Source: Dactylorhiza incarnata
Taxonomy: Eukaryota; Streptophyta; Magnoliopsida; Asparagales; Orchidaceae
Direction of reading: 5' to 3'
Assembly: GCA_033032865.1 (NCBI GenBank)
Contig: JAWHQI010000005.1
Location: forward strand, 10,130,001-10,194,000
DNA length: 64,000 nucleotides
The translations under genes were made by a program, and so were the position numbers. Each line of letters opens with the position of its first letter. Position 1 is the stretch's first letter. Shown piece by piece: positions 20,065 through 31,331 of this stretch. The notes under the pieces are model-generated. The model saw only the letters and a program-made list of their open reading frames with translations, was not told the origin of the DNA and made no database searches.

Positions 20065-21256
20065 AACAACTATACATTGATTTAAAGTAGTAACTAGAAA
20101 TGAATGAAATGGGTCCGAAGACCCAGTAGTAGGGACAGAAAGAAGGATTTATCCTCCATCCCCAAATCTCTTTCTTTTTCGCCTTCTTCTTCTCTTCCAA
20201 CATTAGCTCAGGATATGAATATCTTTTGCCTCCCTGCAGCCAATCCTTCAAGGGAGACACCGTCACTGCACTGTATTTCCCCTGCCAGAATTTATTTTCA
20301 ACATTACCCAAAAATGGGTCAACATACTTAAAATCCTGTAGGGAAGGAAAAGAATAAGCATTAAAAATATCAGGAAGAGGAGAAAGAGGTGGATCAGCAG
20401 TGGAGAGCATTTCAGATTCAACTTCCCAAAGATTTGCCACTGCTGAATCCCCCTGCACATGATCAAGCAAAGAAGGGTGGTCAGGAAACAAAATAGATGA
20501 AAGACATAAATAATCGGTAATCATGGGGGTGATCCAGGTTTCAGTCCCGGTAAGTTCCAAGGATAGATCACTATCATCATCGTAAATATCATAGCAAGGG
20601 GAACTAGAGAACTCAAGGACCTCAGTGGTGGCTTGGACCTCCTTGTCCCATGAAGAAGTGCAAACCTCCTCATCAAAGAGAGTATCCTCCTCATCCCACC
20701 GAGGCGCACCATCGTGTTCAAAATATTCATTCTCCCCGTCGGGGAAAACGACATCCTCATCCCACTTTGGACCACCCTCCGAGTCAGAAGCATCACCCCG
20801 CTCCTTTACTTTGATAGGATCATAAAAAATGTGTGTAGAAAAATCTTGCAAGGAAACTAGAGGAACAAAAAGATTTGGTTCCTCCGCAAAAAGATCTGCT
20901 AAAGCCTCCCCGATGGAAAGAATACTTTCCTCATCCCACTCAGGTGCATCTAGGAGCTCCCATTCCTCTCCTTGTTGGCCAACAGATGAGTGATCGTCAT
21001 CACTAAGAGTGAAGCCATACACAGGGAGTGAGGAGTCCATGCACGAAATATGCTCGGGGGTAGAGGGCACGATTGCCTCCATGGGTAAAGAATGAGTGAT
21101 AAGGACAATGTTGTCATGAGTGATGGAGCAGCGGTCAGGATTGAAAAGACTAGGACAGTCCCTCAATTCATGACCCTCTCGTCGACACAACAAGCAAACA
21201 ACGTTCCTACACTCCCTAGCATTTAACTCCTTCATTTGGTCTATATAATAAACCAT
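20048..21256 (-). CDS. Zinc-knuckle protein with repeated WDE motifs in Tat-like element C
   Basis: This 402-codon frame lies 268 bp inside the PBS, where gag or ORF1 is expected. A CCHC knuckle, CLLCRREGHELRDC, sits at residues ~20-34, unusually close to the start. The rest is strongly acidic, with four spaced motifs of the form xWD(E/K)(E/D): PEWDEE, PKWDED, PRWDEE and SSWDKE. The N-terminus probably lies further upstream in a broken frame. The last ~5 residues are encoded by the truncated LTR of D, so the natural C-terminus is lost. No capsid domain, protease or RT follows. I do not recognise a family beyond the knuckle. It may be a Gag fragment or an extra ORF of a non-autonomous Tat element. 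Confidence 0.55.
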   Translation of the reverse strand: MVYYIDQMKELNARECRNVVCLLCRREGHELRDCPSLFNPDRCSITHDNIVLITHSLPMEAIVPSTPEHISCMDSSLPVYGFTLSDDDHSSVGQQGEEWELLDAPEWDEESILSIGEALADLFAEEPNLFVPLVSLQDFSTHIFYDPIKVKERGDASDSEGGPKWDEDVVFPDGENEYFEHDGAPRWDEEDTLFDEEVCTSSWDKEVQATTEVLEFSSSPCYDIYDDDSDLSLELTGTETWITPMITDYLCLSSILFPDHPSLLDHVQGDSAVANLWEVESEMLSTADPPLSPLPDIFNAYSFPSLQDFKYVDPFLGNVENKFWQGKYSAVTVSPLKDWLQGGKRYSYPELMLEEKKKAKKKEIWGWRINPSFCPYYWVFGPISFISSYYFKSMYSCFLSEV

Positions 21257-21523
21257 CTTGTCGTAAGTGCTAGGAGAAATATCCTATGACGACATTTTCA
21301 GTAATTAAAGCAGATAAACGAAACAGAAATTCTTTGCAAGGAAATTTACATAAACTAATAAAACTCCTTGGATTAAACTTGCCTAAAACTTTAAAATAGG
21401 AGAGAGATATAATAACAAACAATTTATAATTAAAAAGCAAACAAAAATAATAAGGCGGCTATACACACTGTTAGAACTACAATCTCTTGTCTCCCTCTAC
21501 AGCAACTCACACGTTTGTGTTCC
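21257..21523 (-). other. Leader of element C
   Basis: This lies between the PBS and the first open frame. I see no further feature except AT-rich sequence. Confidence 0.5.
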
Positions 21524-21538
21524 CCGGCACTGGCGCCA
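21524..21538 (-). other. PBS of element C (tRNA-Asp type)
   Basis: The minus strand reads TGGCGCCAGTGCCGG, six bases after the LTR end. Athila/Tat gypsy elements use TGGCGCCGTTGCCGG, complementary to tRNA-Asp; two central bases differ here. Confidence 0.85.
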
Positions 21539-21544
21539 AAAACT

Positions 21545-23104
21545 TGATGCGCAAATCTAGCACACTGCTATAGGCGGTAGCAAGACTGCGGCACGAAACG
21601 GCAGTGTACCGATCATTAAAGTAATATAAAATGTGGGAGTGAATCCTCAAGTATCGATCTCGAAGGAACACAGTAAGGTGGAGTTTACTTTTGAGGTAGG
21701 ACTTGAGATTGAAGTCCTTTCGGTCGAATGGACTGCGGAAAGGGGGGGGGGGTGGTTTATGACAAATAAAAGAAAATAACTAAAACTACTCCTATGCAAT
21801 GTCGCTATGCAATGCTTCGCTTGGCGAGATGGAAACTAGGCAGGCCTTGAGCGTGCTGCTTCACAAGGCGGATGGACGAGTACGCAAGCGGATGAAGTGG
21901 ATAAGTGCGGAATCGAACTGTGCAGGCCTTGAGCGCGCTACTTCGTGAGGCGAATGGACTACACGGGCCGCTATGCTACGCTTCGCTAGGCGGATGGAAG
22001 AGTAGTCTTACGGAATGGAAGAGTAGGCTAGCGTAATGGAGTGGAGGGTGATGACGGATGTGGAAGATGGAATGGAGGCGCACCTTATACACACATATGA
22101 ATAATTTAAACTCATAAACATGAGATAAACATTACTAAGCAAGATTCATAGTGCACATCATCAAAAGCTAGAGAAATCTAACATTTACAACTACCAATAC
22201 AAAGAAAGAGAGAGCAAGGAATCGACCCATTCCGAAGCCTTGTTGAAGATTCACGGTTGGAATCGCTGGGTTGTCAATCCGCGTCCATGCTCGGTCCTCA
22301 ACTGCGTCCGGGGTAGAGAAGGCTGTCACTACCTTCCAATGGCCAGTCTTCTTCGTGTCACGATCCGGCCACACAACCAAGCTTCCTTCTCCTTGGATAA
22401 TTGTGGATGTAGGGCTAGATCCCTCTCCTTGGAGCTCGAGGATAATGGAGGAGGCCTAAGGGTGAAGAGAACCTGTGGAAAGGGCGAAAACGACCGATCT
22501 CTTGGGCGCGGGAAAAGAATAATCGATCGGATTAGGGCGGATTCTGTAGCTTAAATTGAAAACTGGTCAGAAATTGGTCACGCATGGTCGAACGCATGAC
22601 CGTGCGTGAACCGTGCGATATTAATTAAGAATAACACTAGGAAGACGACCCAGAGCGTGCCCGTGCGTTTTACTCACGCACGGTCAATGACGACCGTGTG
22701 TAAAAATGCACTACTAAATTCAGATTGCTACTTTGGGCCATAGATGAGAGCGCACGATCGCAGCCGACCGTGCATCAAGAAAATGCACGACCGTGTGATT
22801 CATGCAGACATGAAATCTGGGCAAAATGGATGTTCTACCCACCTGCACAGCACCAAATAGCGATCACACAGCTGGGAATACCCTTCCAGCTCAATCCAAA
22901 TACAGAAAAAGGGTTGGGGAGCACCATGTGCTTACCCCCAACAATAAAGCGTGCAATTGCACACCAAAACAGGACCAAAGAGTGCACGTTGGGAAGAAAT
23001 GTATTCAGGCGAAATATAAGCAATAATGAACTAAAAGTGAAGTGCATATGCGAGAAAACTATCCCAGATGAGTCCATAAAAGTGTATATAAATGGGACTC
23101 ATCA
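21545..23104 (-). mobile_element. 5' LTR of Tat-like element C (complete)
   Basis: This is 1560 bp, reading TGATGCGC...GACTCATCA on the + strand, so the terminal inverted repeats are TGATG/CATCA. The PBS borders the left edge. The right edge is the LTR start on the minus strand and is followed by unrelated LTR X sequence (GTGTC...). It carries a motif block at 22575-22805 and a G run near 21738-21748. Its left part gives a safe boundary for the truncated partner at 6791-7986. Confidence 0.9.
22575..22805 (-). repeat. GCACGACCGTGC motif block in right LTR C
   Basis: Counterpart of 7455-7690, at the same distance from the LTR start (~300-530). Several motifs are degraded by CG to TG/CA changes, for example GCATGGTC and GCATGACCGTGCG. 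Confidence 0.75.
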
Positions 23105-24363
23105 GTGTCTCGGAAGGTTGTTGTGATAGACGGGTTAGTCCGTGGAGCCTATGGCTCAAAGATATATGGTAATCATAATTGCATGTGCATAAAGGTGGTG
23201 GATCTTCGGTATTGGATGGTAATTTGCACCGACGTCAATAGGATGACTCGGCAGGTGTTGTTATCACTTAGCCAAGGAAAAGTCTGGTGGAGCAGCTAGC
23301 AAGAGTACACAGGCGCTCTGTGGTTGTGTTCTTTGCATTGAAGCATACGAAAGGTCTAGGTTAGGTAGTGCGAATACCAACCTAGAGGTGGGCGAGGAAC
23401 AACACACTGCCTCCGTTTGCCACAACTGAGGTATCCTGGGAGTTTTGCTAGCTATAAAAAGGGGGAACTAAAGGTCTGTGCGCATAGAGTCGAGTGTGTG
23501 TGTTGCACCTATATGAACATATCATTAAACTGCATAACATAACATAGTATAACACAATCATTACATTTAAACCCCTACCCCTATTGTATAAATTGGTATG
23601 GGACTTCTTATATGATAGGCCTTGCTAAATGACCCCTTGGTCTATAGGTCTGTATGGGCATTCCTATAAATCAAGGTTACTCTTCTACACTTGTCTTTAC
23701 TTACATACTTTATCTGTGGTTATAGAGGTAGTTGTTGCCTTACTTGTTACTATCTTACTTATTATTCTACATTTATATATACACTATGTAGTGGTAGACA
23801 TTTCTTGTAGACTAGGCCCGTCGTCATCTGCTTTGATATATACACTTTGATGTCCTTCCACTTCATTCCTCCTGCACGGTGCCTAGGAGCGACTGGGGAG
23901 GGGTGGGTGAAACAAGGCTTAGTCTTTTGACTAATGATCGGTGGACCATATTATTTTTGGGGATCGAGGAGCAGCACCAAGAGACGCAACACCACCAGAT
24001 GCCGATGCAGTTGGAGGTGGGCCAGTCTAGCAGAGGAGTAGCAGGTGCCGGGACTGTGTGCGACCTTTAGTAGTTTTGCTTTCGCGAGTGATTTTGTAGT
24101 GAGGACATGAGGTACTGGGCAGGAGCCCATTTATTATTCTATCTTATTGTTCAGTTACTCTTGCTATGTGGACATTGTGTTTTTATACTACAGCATGTAA
24201 TGCAGACTTAGTTTATAATATTATACTTCTATTTTCTTGTGTGATCGATATTGCCGGCAGGATCGACGTTTTGTAGTGACAACCTTCTCGGGTGTTGGTG
24301 TCACCGCAAAGCGGTGGTTCTGGGCATAAGACCCGGTTATAAAGCAAAAAAGGGGGTTTACAG
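23105..24363 (+). mobile_element. LTR remnant X, related to the LTR of gypsy element F
   Basis: No coding region. The order of recognisable phrases follows the right part of the F LTR (31520-32920): GGACGGGATAGTCC-like, AAGGTCTGTGATCACAGAGTCG-like, GGCGGTTCTGGGCATAAGGCC-like. It ends GGGTTTACA at 24363, an LTR-type CA end. A TATAAAAA box lies at 23453-23460. The next five bases, GTTTA, also occur at the corresponding site of the intact Athila LTR (AAGTAGTTTACAT near 49727), so X seems to be the right end of an element inserted into the Athila 5' LTR. Its left part is replaced by element C. Confidence 0.65.
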
Positions 24364-24711
24364 TTTACTTAAAAGGAATTAGATTTATCTTTATCTTCTC
24401 TTGATTATTCTCACTCCAAGGTGATTTAAGATTGAGCACTAATCCTTTTAACCATCACCTAAACCTTAGTTAATTTGCAATTGTCTTTCTTTTTAGTTAA
24501 GTAAAACCATAAAAACTTATTAGATTAGATAATTATTTCCTCATCAAAGTAGAAGTAATTAACGCGCCCCGAGGAATACGATCTTTCTATTTTTATAATA
24601 TCTTATACTATAGATGATAAGGTACACTTGCCTTCATCGGATATAGTTTTGGAAAACATCATCAACCTTCGCTTTGCAAAACCAATCTGAAATAAAAAAT
24701 TTTAAATATCA
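24364..24711 (+). mobile_element. 3' part of the 5' LTR of Athila-like element B
   Basis: Bases 24368-24560 match 49733-49922 in the 3' LTR. It ends near AATATCA (24711), followed by AGTTTT and the PBS. The first ~1.4 kb of this LTR are missing, displaced by LTR X. The tail also resembles the tail of the solo LTR at 44156-45692 (CGCCCCGAG..., GGATATAGTTTTG). Confidence 0.8.
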
Positions 24712-24717
24712 AGTTTT

Positions 24718-24732
24718 TGGCGCCGTTGCCGG
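24718..24732 (+). other. PBS of Athila-like element B (tRNA-Asp)
   Basis: TGGCGCCGTTGCCGG is a perfect match to the usual Athila/Tat primer site. Confidence 0.95.
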
Positions 24733-24832
24733 GGACTTGTGCAGATATTTTGGAAAGAGGATAACTATTAATTTTATCATTTTCTTTTTCTCTCTTTTTC
24801 TAGTTTCAAAAATCTTAAAGGTGTAAGTTCAA

Positions 24833-24920
24833 TCTTGGAAAGGAACGTTTGGGCTATCATCCCAACACAGCTCTTAGTAACAGTAAGAATCCCTCACGGG
24901 GTATACCCCGGGAAGTCCAA
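24833..24920 (+). other. ~87-bp leader module shared with the B 3' region and the LTRs of F
   Basis: The pattern is CTTGGAAAGG...TTTGGGCTATCATCCCAA...TTAGTA...CCCTCACGGGGTATACCCCGGGAAGTCCAA. It recurs at 47063-47150 and, more diverged, at 31332-31417 and 41172-41257. Hairpin-type stems are visible (TTGGG/CCCAA and CGGGGTATACCCCG). It lies about 100 bp after the PBS, where packaging signals can lie, but no function is known. Confidence 0.6.
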
Positions 24921-25050
24921 CACTAACTTAATCCGCCTAAAAAGAAAAAATATATAATAATTAAGGTTTTTCTATTTCTTTTATTTTATTATTTTGTCTC
25001 CTTTCTATTTCTCTTTCTTTTTTGTCCTCTCCCCTTTTATTTTTCTAGTG

Positions 25051-26663
25051 TATGATCCGAGGTAGCTCTTCGAATATTCCTTTTGATCCATAGATCGAGC
25101 AAACCTTTTTGGGGTTCCACCATTCTCGTGATCAGGATACACACTTATTATTCGAAGAGTCGATTGGGGACACTACCATTGAAAATATGGAACCTAACGC
25201 GCCCAATCCTAATGAGGCCCAGCAAAGGACCATGTCCTATTATGCGTCGCCAAATCAGGAAGGCACACAGTCAAGTATTGTTCGACCCACGGTGGCAAAT
25301 TATAACTTTGAGATCAAGTATGTCATCATACAAATGGTGAACAATCGGTGACCTTCGATGGTCTGCGCGATGAAGATCCAAATTGTCATAATTCTAATTT
25401 TCTCGAAATTTGCGACACATTCAAAATCAATGGCATCACCGATAACGCCATTTGATTATGTCTCTTTCCTTTTTCTTTGTGGTCTAAGGCCAACTAGTGG
25501 CTGGGCTCCCTTCCTAAGGAGTCGATCACTACATGGGCCGATATGGCGGAAAAATTTCTCACTAAATATTTCCTGCCTGCAAAGACCGCAAAAATGCGTA
25601 CAGATATTGTGTCATTTATGCTAATCGACTCGGAGACTCTCTATGATACATGGGAGTGCTTCAAGGAGCTTTTGCATAGATGCCCTCACCACGCACTTCC
25701 TACTTGGAAATAAGTACACATATTTTATAATGGGTTGAATTTCCAAACTAGGCAAATGATTAATGCGGTCGTCGGGGGTGCGTTAAATATTAAGATCCCG
25801 GAGACCACTCAAGTGCTTTTGAGAAAATGGACATGAATGCATACAAATGGAATCTGGCCTGAGCGAGGCCTAACAAGTAAGCCGGTATTTTTGAAATAGG
25901 CACTACATCAAATTTGGCTTTACAAGTTGAGCGCTTAACAAAGAAAGAGGCAGAGATGTCTGCTTCCTCCGCCACTCCTCCTTGGGCTAATAATGTTTTA
26001 ATCAAAGAGCATGTTGACTACATGGGAAATCCTCCTCGGCATTCCTATAACCTGAACTTCGCTCCGTACAACAACCCCTACAATGCGGGTTATATGAATC
26101 ATCTGAATTTCACCTGGAGCAACCAAGGAAATGCTCAGTGTCCAATGAATCTTAATCAACCCTCTAATCAACTTCTTAATCTGAATTCCCATCTAAATTT
26201 TAATCCTCCAAGTTTTCCACTGCGACAGCAAAATCCCTCTCCACTCGAAGAGGTCTTTGCAAAATATGATGCTACAAATGAATCGAACATCTGGAACCTC
26301 ACCGAATCGATCAAAAATTTAGAGAACAAAGTGGGGCAACTATCGAAAATGTTCTTCGAGCATCAACAAGGATCTCTATCGGAAAATACAGAGCTAAATC
26401 TAAGGGAGAGCGCGAATGTGATTACCCTCTACAGCAGAAAGGAAGTGGTTTCAAAACAGGATGAATCCAAGGTACTTACTTCGCCTCCTCCTCCCATTTT
26501 ATCTTCAAATTTGCCCGCTACGATAACTCTGCATGCTTCTAGTTCAAATATTATGTATCCGTCTAAGCTTAGTTGCGAGTTTGCAGAGAAAAATTACAAA
26601 TAGTTTTTAAATTTTTTAAAACAAATTCATATTAATGTACCCATCTGTGAGGCTATCCCTCAA
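25051..26663 (+). pseudogene. Gag of Athila-like element B (broken)
   Basis: Degraded phrases in changing frames follow the Athila Gag order: a start region near 25051-25350 (IVRPTVANYNFEIKYVIIQMV), a capsid region at 25360-25860, and the C-terminal part as a 229-codon frame at 25914-26603 (GNPPRHSYNLNFAPYNNPYNAG, NLENKVGQLSKMFFEHQQGSL). These phrases are hallmarks of Athila Gag. There are several stops and frameshifts in the first 850 bp. The TAG at 26601 is followed in the same frame by protease-flanking sequence, so it probably replaced a sense codon. Confidence 0.85.
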
Positions 26664-27095
26664 ATGCCGAAGTATGCGAAATATCTTAAGGAGTTGCTCT
26701 CCAATAAAAAGAAACTAAAAGATATTTTGCATATTTCCTTAAACGCAGAATGCTCTGCAGTTATACTTAATATATTACCCCAAAAAGCAAATGACCTGGG
26801 TCGGTTCTCCATCCCGTGTCTATTTGGCAATTCGTTAGTAAAACACGCCTCAGCTGATCTTGCAGTAAGTATCAATCTCATGCCTTTTTCATTATTTAAA
26901 AATTTATGTTTAGGAAATCCTAGACCTACCCGAATGAGTATCCAACATGCAGATCGTTCATTAAAATATCCAGTAGGGATAGTGGAGGACGTGCTCGTTA
27001 AGGTAGATAAGTTCATCTTTTTGGTTGACTGTGTCATTCTTGCCGTCGAAGTACCCCCATACTCGTCCGCCCCTTCCTTGCCACCTCCGGTGTGA
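26664..27095 (+). pseudogene. Protease region of Athila-like element B
   Basis: The frame begins MPKYAKYLKELLSNKKKLK, the usual lead-in. It then gives FSIPCLFGN, the retropepsin site as DLAVSINLMPFS, and ADRSLKYPVGIVEDVLVKVDKF. Functional Athila proteases read DLGAS at the active site; here Gly-Ala is replaced by Ala-Val after the Asp, which should disable the enzyme. The frame changes at about 27092 into the next segment. Confidence 0.85.
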
Positions 27096-27863
27096 TTATC
27101 GACATAAGTAACAGGAAGCTCCTCCTACGGGTTGGAGATGATGAAGTTACTTTTAGTATAAATTCCTCAATGCAAAATACTCTAGAGAATGACGATTCGT
27201 GTTTCTACCTAGAAGATTGTTTTGAAAATGAATTTTATTCACTTCCTGAGTTAGTCTCCTCATCGAGTAACGATTCCGAGCTCGCCGAGCTCTTTTGTCT
27301 AGAAGAAGTTTATCGCTCCACACCACCCGAGCCACTATATTTAGAAAAATTAAAAATTAAAACTTCGTATGAAGAGCCACCGGTTTTTGAATTGAAGCAA
27401 CTCCCCCCTCACCTTAGATATTTATTCTTTGAGAAAAATTCCAAGCAATCCGTTATCATATCATCTGAACTGAGTGTTTCAGAAATTTCTGAATTGACTG
27501 TAGTCTTAAGCAATCACCGCCATGCAATTGCGTGGCAAATATCTTATATCAAAGGGATCAACCCTTCCTTCTGCACTCACAAAATCTTCCTTGAAGATAA
27601 TTTCTGCAACATACTCCATTCTGTATGATGGCTAAACCTGAATATTAAAGTAGTCATTAAGGCTAAACTTAGCAAACTTTTAGATGCAGGAATCATCTAC
27701 CCGATCTCGGATTGTACTTGGGTTAGCCCAGTAAAAGTTGTTCCAAAGAAAGGCGGCGTAACGGTAGTTGCGAATGAAAAAAATGAATTGATCCCAACCC
27801 ATACTGTCACGGGTTGGAGGATGTGCATAGATTATCGAAAACTAAATGATGCCACACATAAGG
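27092..27863 (+). pseudogene. RT of Athila-like element B, N-terminal part (interrupted)
   Basis: The 178-codon frame (27092-27628) holds the post-protease spacer and the lead-in ELKQLPPHLRYLFF...IKGINPSFCTHKI. After a stop at 27626-27628, the RT sequence continues recognisably with LLDAGIIYPISD, VSPVKVVPKKGG and VTGWRMCIDYRKLNDATHK. It stops in mid-domain where element F is inserted; the remainder of RT resumes at 42791. TAAGG at 27859-27863 is the left target-site copy. Confidence 0.9.
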
Positions 27864-28079
27864 TGTTGCATCCCATTTCCTACTAGACCCCTTAACTTCA
27901 ATTAGTGTAGGACATGTGGTGTGTGAGGTGGGTTTGAGCTAGGTAATGACCTTAGGTCACATTGAATTGAGAGAACTTACATGTGGTCCACTAGAGGAGG
28001 AAAATGATGAGGAGCCCTCCGATCTGCATCAACATTAGTGCAGGAATTAATTTTATCAGGTAAGGATCATCGGGATTGG

Positions 28080-28560
28080 CTGCAAAGTAAAAATCGATAG
28101 GTGGTCCCATCGATCGACGGGACATCCCGTTAATGGAATTAGTTGTATCAAGTAAAAATCGATGGGTGGTCCCGTCGATCGATGGGACACCCCGTCGATG
28201 GAATTAATTGACTGTCAAGCAAAAATTGACGGGTGGTCCCATCGATCGATGGGACATACCATCAATGGAATTATTTCTGTCAAGTAAAAATCGACGGGTG
28301 GTCCCGTCGATCGACGTGACATCCCATCGATGGAATTAATTGTATCAAGTAAAAATCGATGGGTGGTCCTATCGATTGATGGGACATTCCATCAATGGAA
28401 TTAATTATAGGGTTTAGGAAAAATTGACGGATGGTCCCGTCAATCGATGAAACATCTCGTCGATCATTAGGACTGGCAGTCAAAGTGGGAACCGATGGGG
28501 CATTCCGTCGATCAACGGGACCTCCCGTCGATCGACGGGAACCCCCCCCCCCCCCCCCCC
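28080..28560 (+). repeat. ~60-bp tandem units with TCCCGTCGATCGACGGGA palindromes
   Basis: Seven or eight units combine AAAATCGACGGGTGGTCCCGTCGATCGA, GGGACATCCCGTCGATGG and AATTAATTG. The centre of each unit is a palindrome; at 28523-28540 it is perfect over 18 bases. Other copies differ mainly by CG to TG/CA changes. The block ends in a run of about 20 C (28541-28562). The equivalent in the 3' LTR is 37980-38400. Confidence 0.88.
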
Positions 28561-28801
28561 CCACCCCCCGTCGATTTTCTTTTGAGGAAGAAATTAAAAT
28601 CCCCAATCAAATTCAATTGGGGTAAGGCCTCAACCAAAGCCCATCTTGTAGCCCACATGACTAATTACCAGCCATGCCCTTTATTTCCAACATGCAAGGG
28701 CATTTAAAGGGGTAAACTTGGGTTTTCCCCAAAATCCCTTAAGTACAAAGAGGAGTTTGAGGAATGAAGGCCATTTCGCACTCCATTCCCATGCCCAAGT
28801 T

Positions 28802-28810
28802 TATAAATAG
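28802..28810 (+). promoter_or_regulatory. TATA-like box of LTR F
   Basis: TATAAATAG lies about 240 bp after the palindrome block. The 3' LTR has a degraded version (CTATAATTG) near 38626. This is the likely U3 promoter; the start site is not determinable here. Confidence 0.5.
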
Positions 28811-31331
28811 AGCTCCTTAGTAAATGCCCAACTTAAATTAGGCTGAACGGATGCCACTTGGCGGCTGGGAGGAACAAACGAGGCTTGACCGAACCATGCC
28901 TTAATGGGAGACACACTTAGAGTCCTCCTCTTCTCCATTTCAAATCACCATCAGCTTCAGAGAGCTCTAAGCAGTCGAGCCAGCCATTGAGTTCACTGCA
29001 TTTGGAGGAGAATCGAGGAGTTGAGCAAGCTCGCCGGAGAGACTCGCCTTCATGCCCTCCCCGACAAATTAGCCACTCTCAAGCCCACATTCAAGTCAGT
29101 TTCTCCCCGTCTCCCTCTGTTCTAGTATCTTAGATCATATAAGAGTGATATCCAGCTCAATCGAGCCGAATTCAACGGAAGAAAATGAGAGAATTTCCAT
29201 GGATTTGTCCATGCTCGGGATCGCCGGAAAAGACGTCTCTGGTGGCCGTGTCGCCGCCTGGCGGTAGACACCACCTCAAGGAAGGTGGTGGACGGTAGTG
29301 GAGAGCAGAGAGTGGCCGGGAAATGGGAGATCAAGATCTCTAGGTCGGGATAATCAGAGCCCTTGGCTCAAGGAAGAAGGCGATGTTCTAGCCGTTGGAT
29401 CTGGGAGATCAGCTAAACGCAGACCACATTAATATCATTTAATGATCTGTCACACTTTATTCAGTGATTTATAGCTTAAAATTAGGTGCCTTAGATGCAG
29501 AATTAGCAAAATCTCTGAATATGAAAATTGTAGATCTTCGTCTTAACTTTAATTGGGCACTGGTTTCATATGATTTGGTGCAACAGAGCCCCCTGGGCAC
29601 TAGTTTTGGTGTAGGGTGTACAAAGTGTGTGCGCATGTCTATTTTGTGAATATATCTGTAAATACACGTTGCATGCATGTGAGATTTGAAACATTGATGA
29701 GTCATGAGAGAACACATCACCCCTCCAAAAATTAGAATTTTTGGACAACATTTCCATATAGTTTTGTTCATAATGTGATTAATCAAATAATTGAAATTTA
29801 TGGAGTTGTGTAACTCCAAATGACCCCAAAGTTGGGTGTCATGCTTAATAGGCCATTACTAGACTCTGGTTAAAATTTGGAAGCAATTGGACCTCTGCAT
29901 ATGGGGTAATTCCACTTGCATGTCTTTGCCTATTATGTGATATGGTGTGCATATAACCAAAAAGGATATTTTGTGTATTTGGCATATATGGCTTAGTGTT
30001 AGCCTCTGAGATTTTGGCCACACCCTCCTTATAACATAATACATTACCACAGGAAAAATTAGGATTTTTGGGAACAAAAATCTTAAGTATTTGATAAATT
30101 TGATATTTGTCACATTTATGTATTAGTGAAATGTTCATGGCTAAAACCTTGTGGAAAATTTTGAAACTCTGAGGAATCCTTTGAAGCACCAACTAGAACC
30201 TTCAGAGAATATTTCTTTAGAAATTATCAAAATTATCATATATTACATTTTTGAATAACTAAAAATTTACTGAGGAAAAAGATTGAGAAATCTTTGAAAC
30301 TCTAGAGAATCATTTGGAATCTAATTATGAACTTCTGGGATTTTTGTTAGAATTTTTGGATGTATTACAAATGCTAAAATTCCATATATTCAATTTGTCA
30401 CAGTTTTTAATTTATGAAATATCTATGGTGAAATGTTTCTGGAAAATTATGAAATTCTGGATAAGAAGTTTTTAGGTCATTATAGTACTATAGTAATTTC
30501 CTCAAAATTTTTGGAAGACATAAATTAGTACTTGTTGTATAAGGTTACATTTTCACCCTTTTTATTTTATATGGAAATTATGATTATAAATTCTCTAAAA
30601 AATTGTGGAACTTTGGAAATCATATTATTTTGTCATCTATCACCTCTAGAAATTTTATTAGCAAGTTTGAAATTACTGACATGGTACTTCCTTTGTAATT
30701 TGGAATATGTTAAATGATTAATGAATTTTAAATTTAGGTCAAATTAATTTGAAATGTGTCAAAACTCTAGACACTTCCTAAATTATGCAATATGGACATA
30801 TGGTATAAATTATAGCTAATTTGGATATGATATGGTTAAGATTACATCATAGAAATCAAATCTAGTTCAACCTCATTTTGGACTATGAATAGTAAAAACT
30901 TAATGTGATGGTTTGAATAGCAAGATCACTTAGAAAATCAGTAAAATTTGGATCATAGCAGTAACATATCATTTATATCAGCCCCTAGAAGTTATGGAAT
31001 TTTTGGAGAACATTCGTATTATAGTTTAGGGAATCATTTACATTCTTGTCGCACTATGCATAAAGGGGCAGTTAATACCTTATGAGATTATAATAATTAT
31101 TCAGCATGAGGAAGTGTTCATGATATACTATTAGGGTATGATTAGAGTCATTTGAGAATCAAACAAGACCTACACCATTTAGAGGATGAGAGATCTTAAG
31201 TGTTGAGCATCGTTCAAGAGAACGCTTTCTTAAGAATAGAGTGATGGATAAGTCATAAAGCATCTAAGTTATAAAGAGTAATAAGGAGAGTGGGTGTTTA
31301 GAAAAAGGGCAGCCACCAATAATAGTAAATG

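Noticed and set aside
28080..28560. CRISPR-like array of palindromic repeats
   Set aside because: Repeat and spacer are not separable, units are tandem and diverged, the context is a plant LTR, and no cas genes are possible here.
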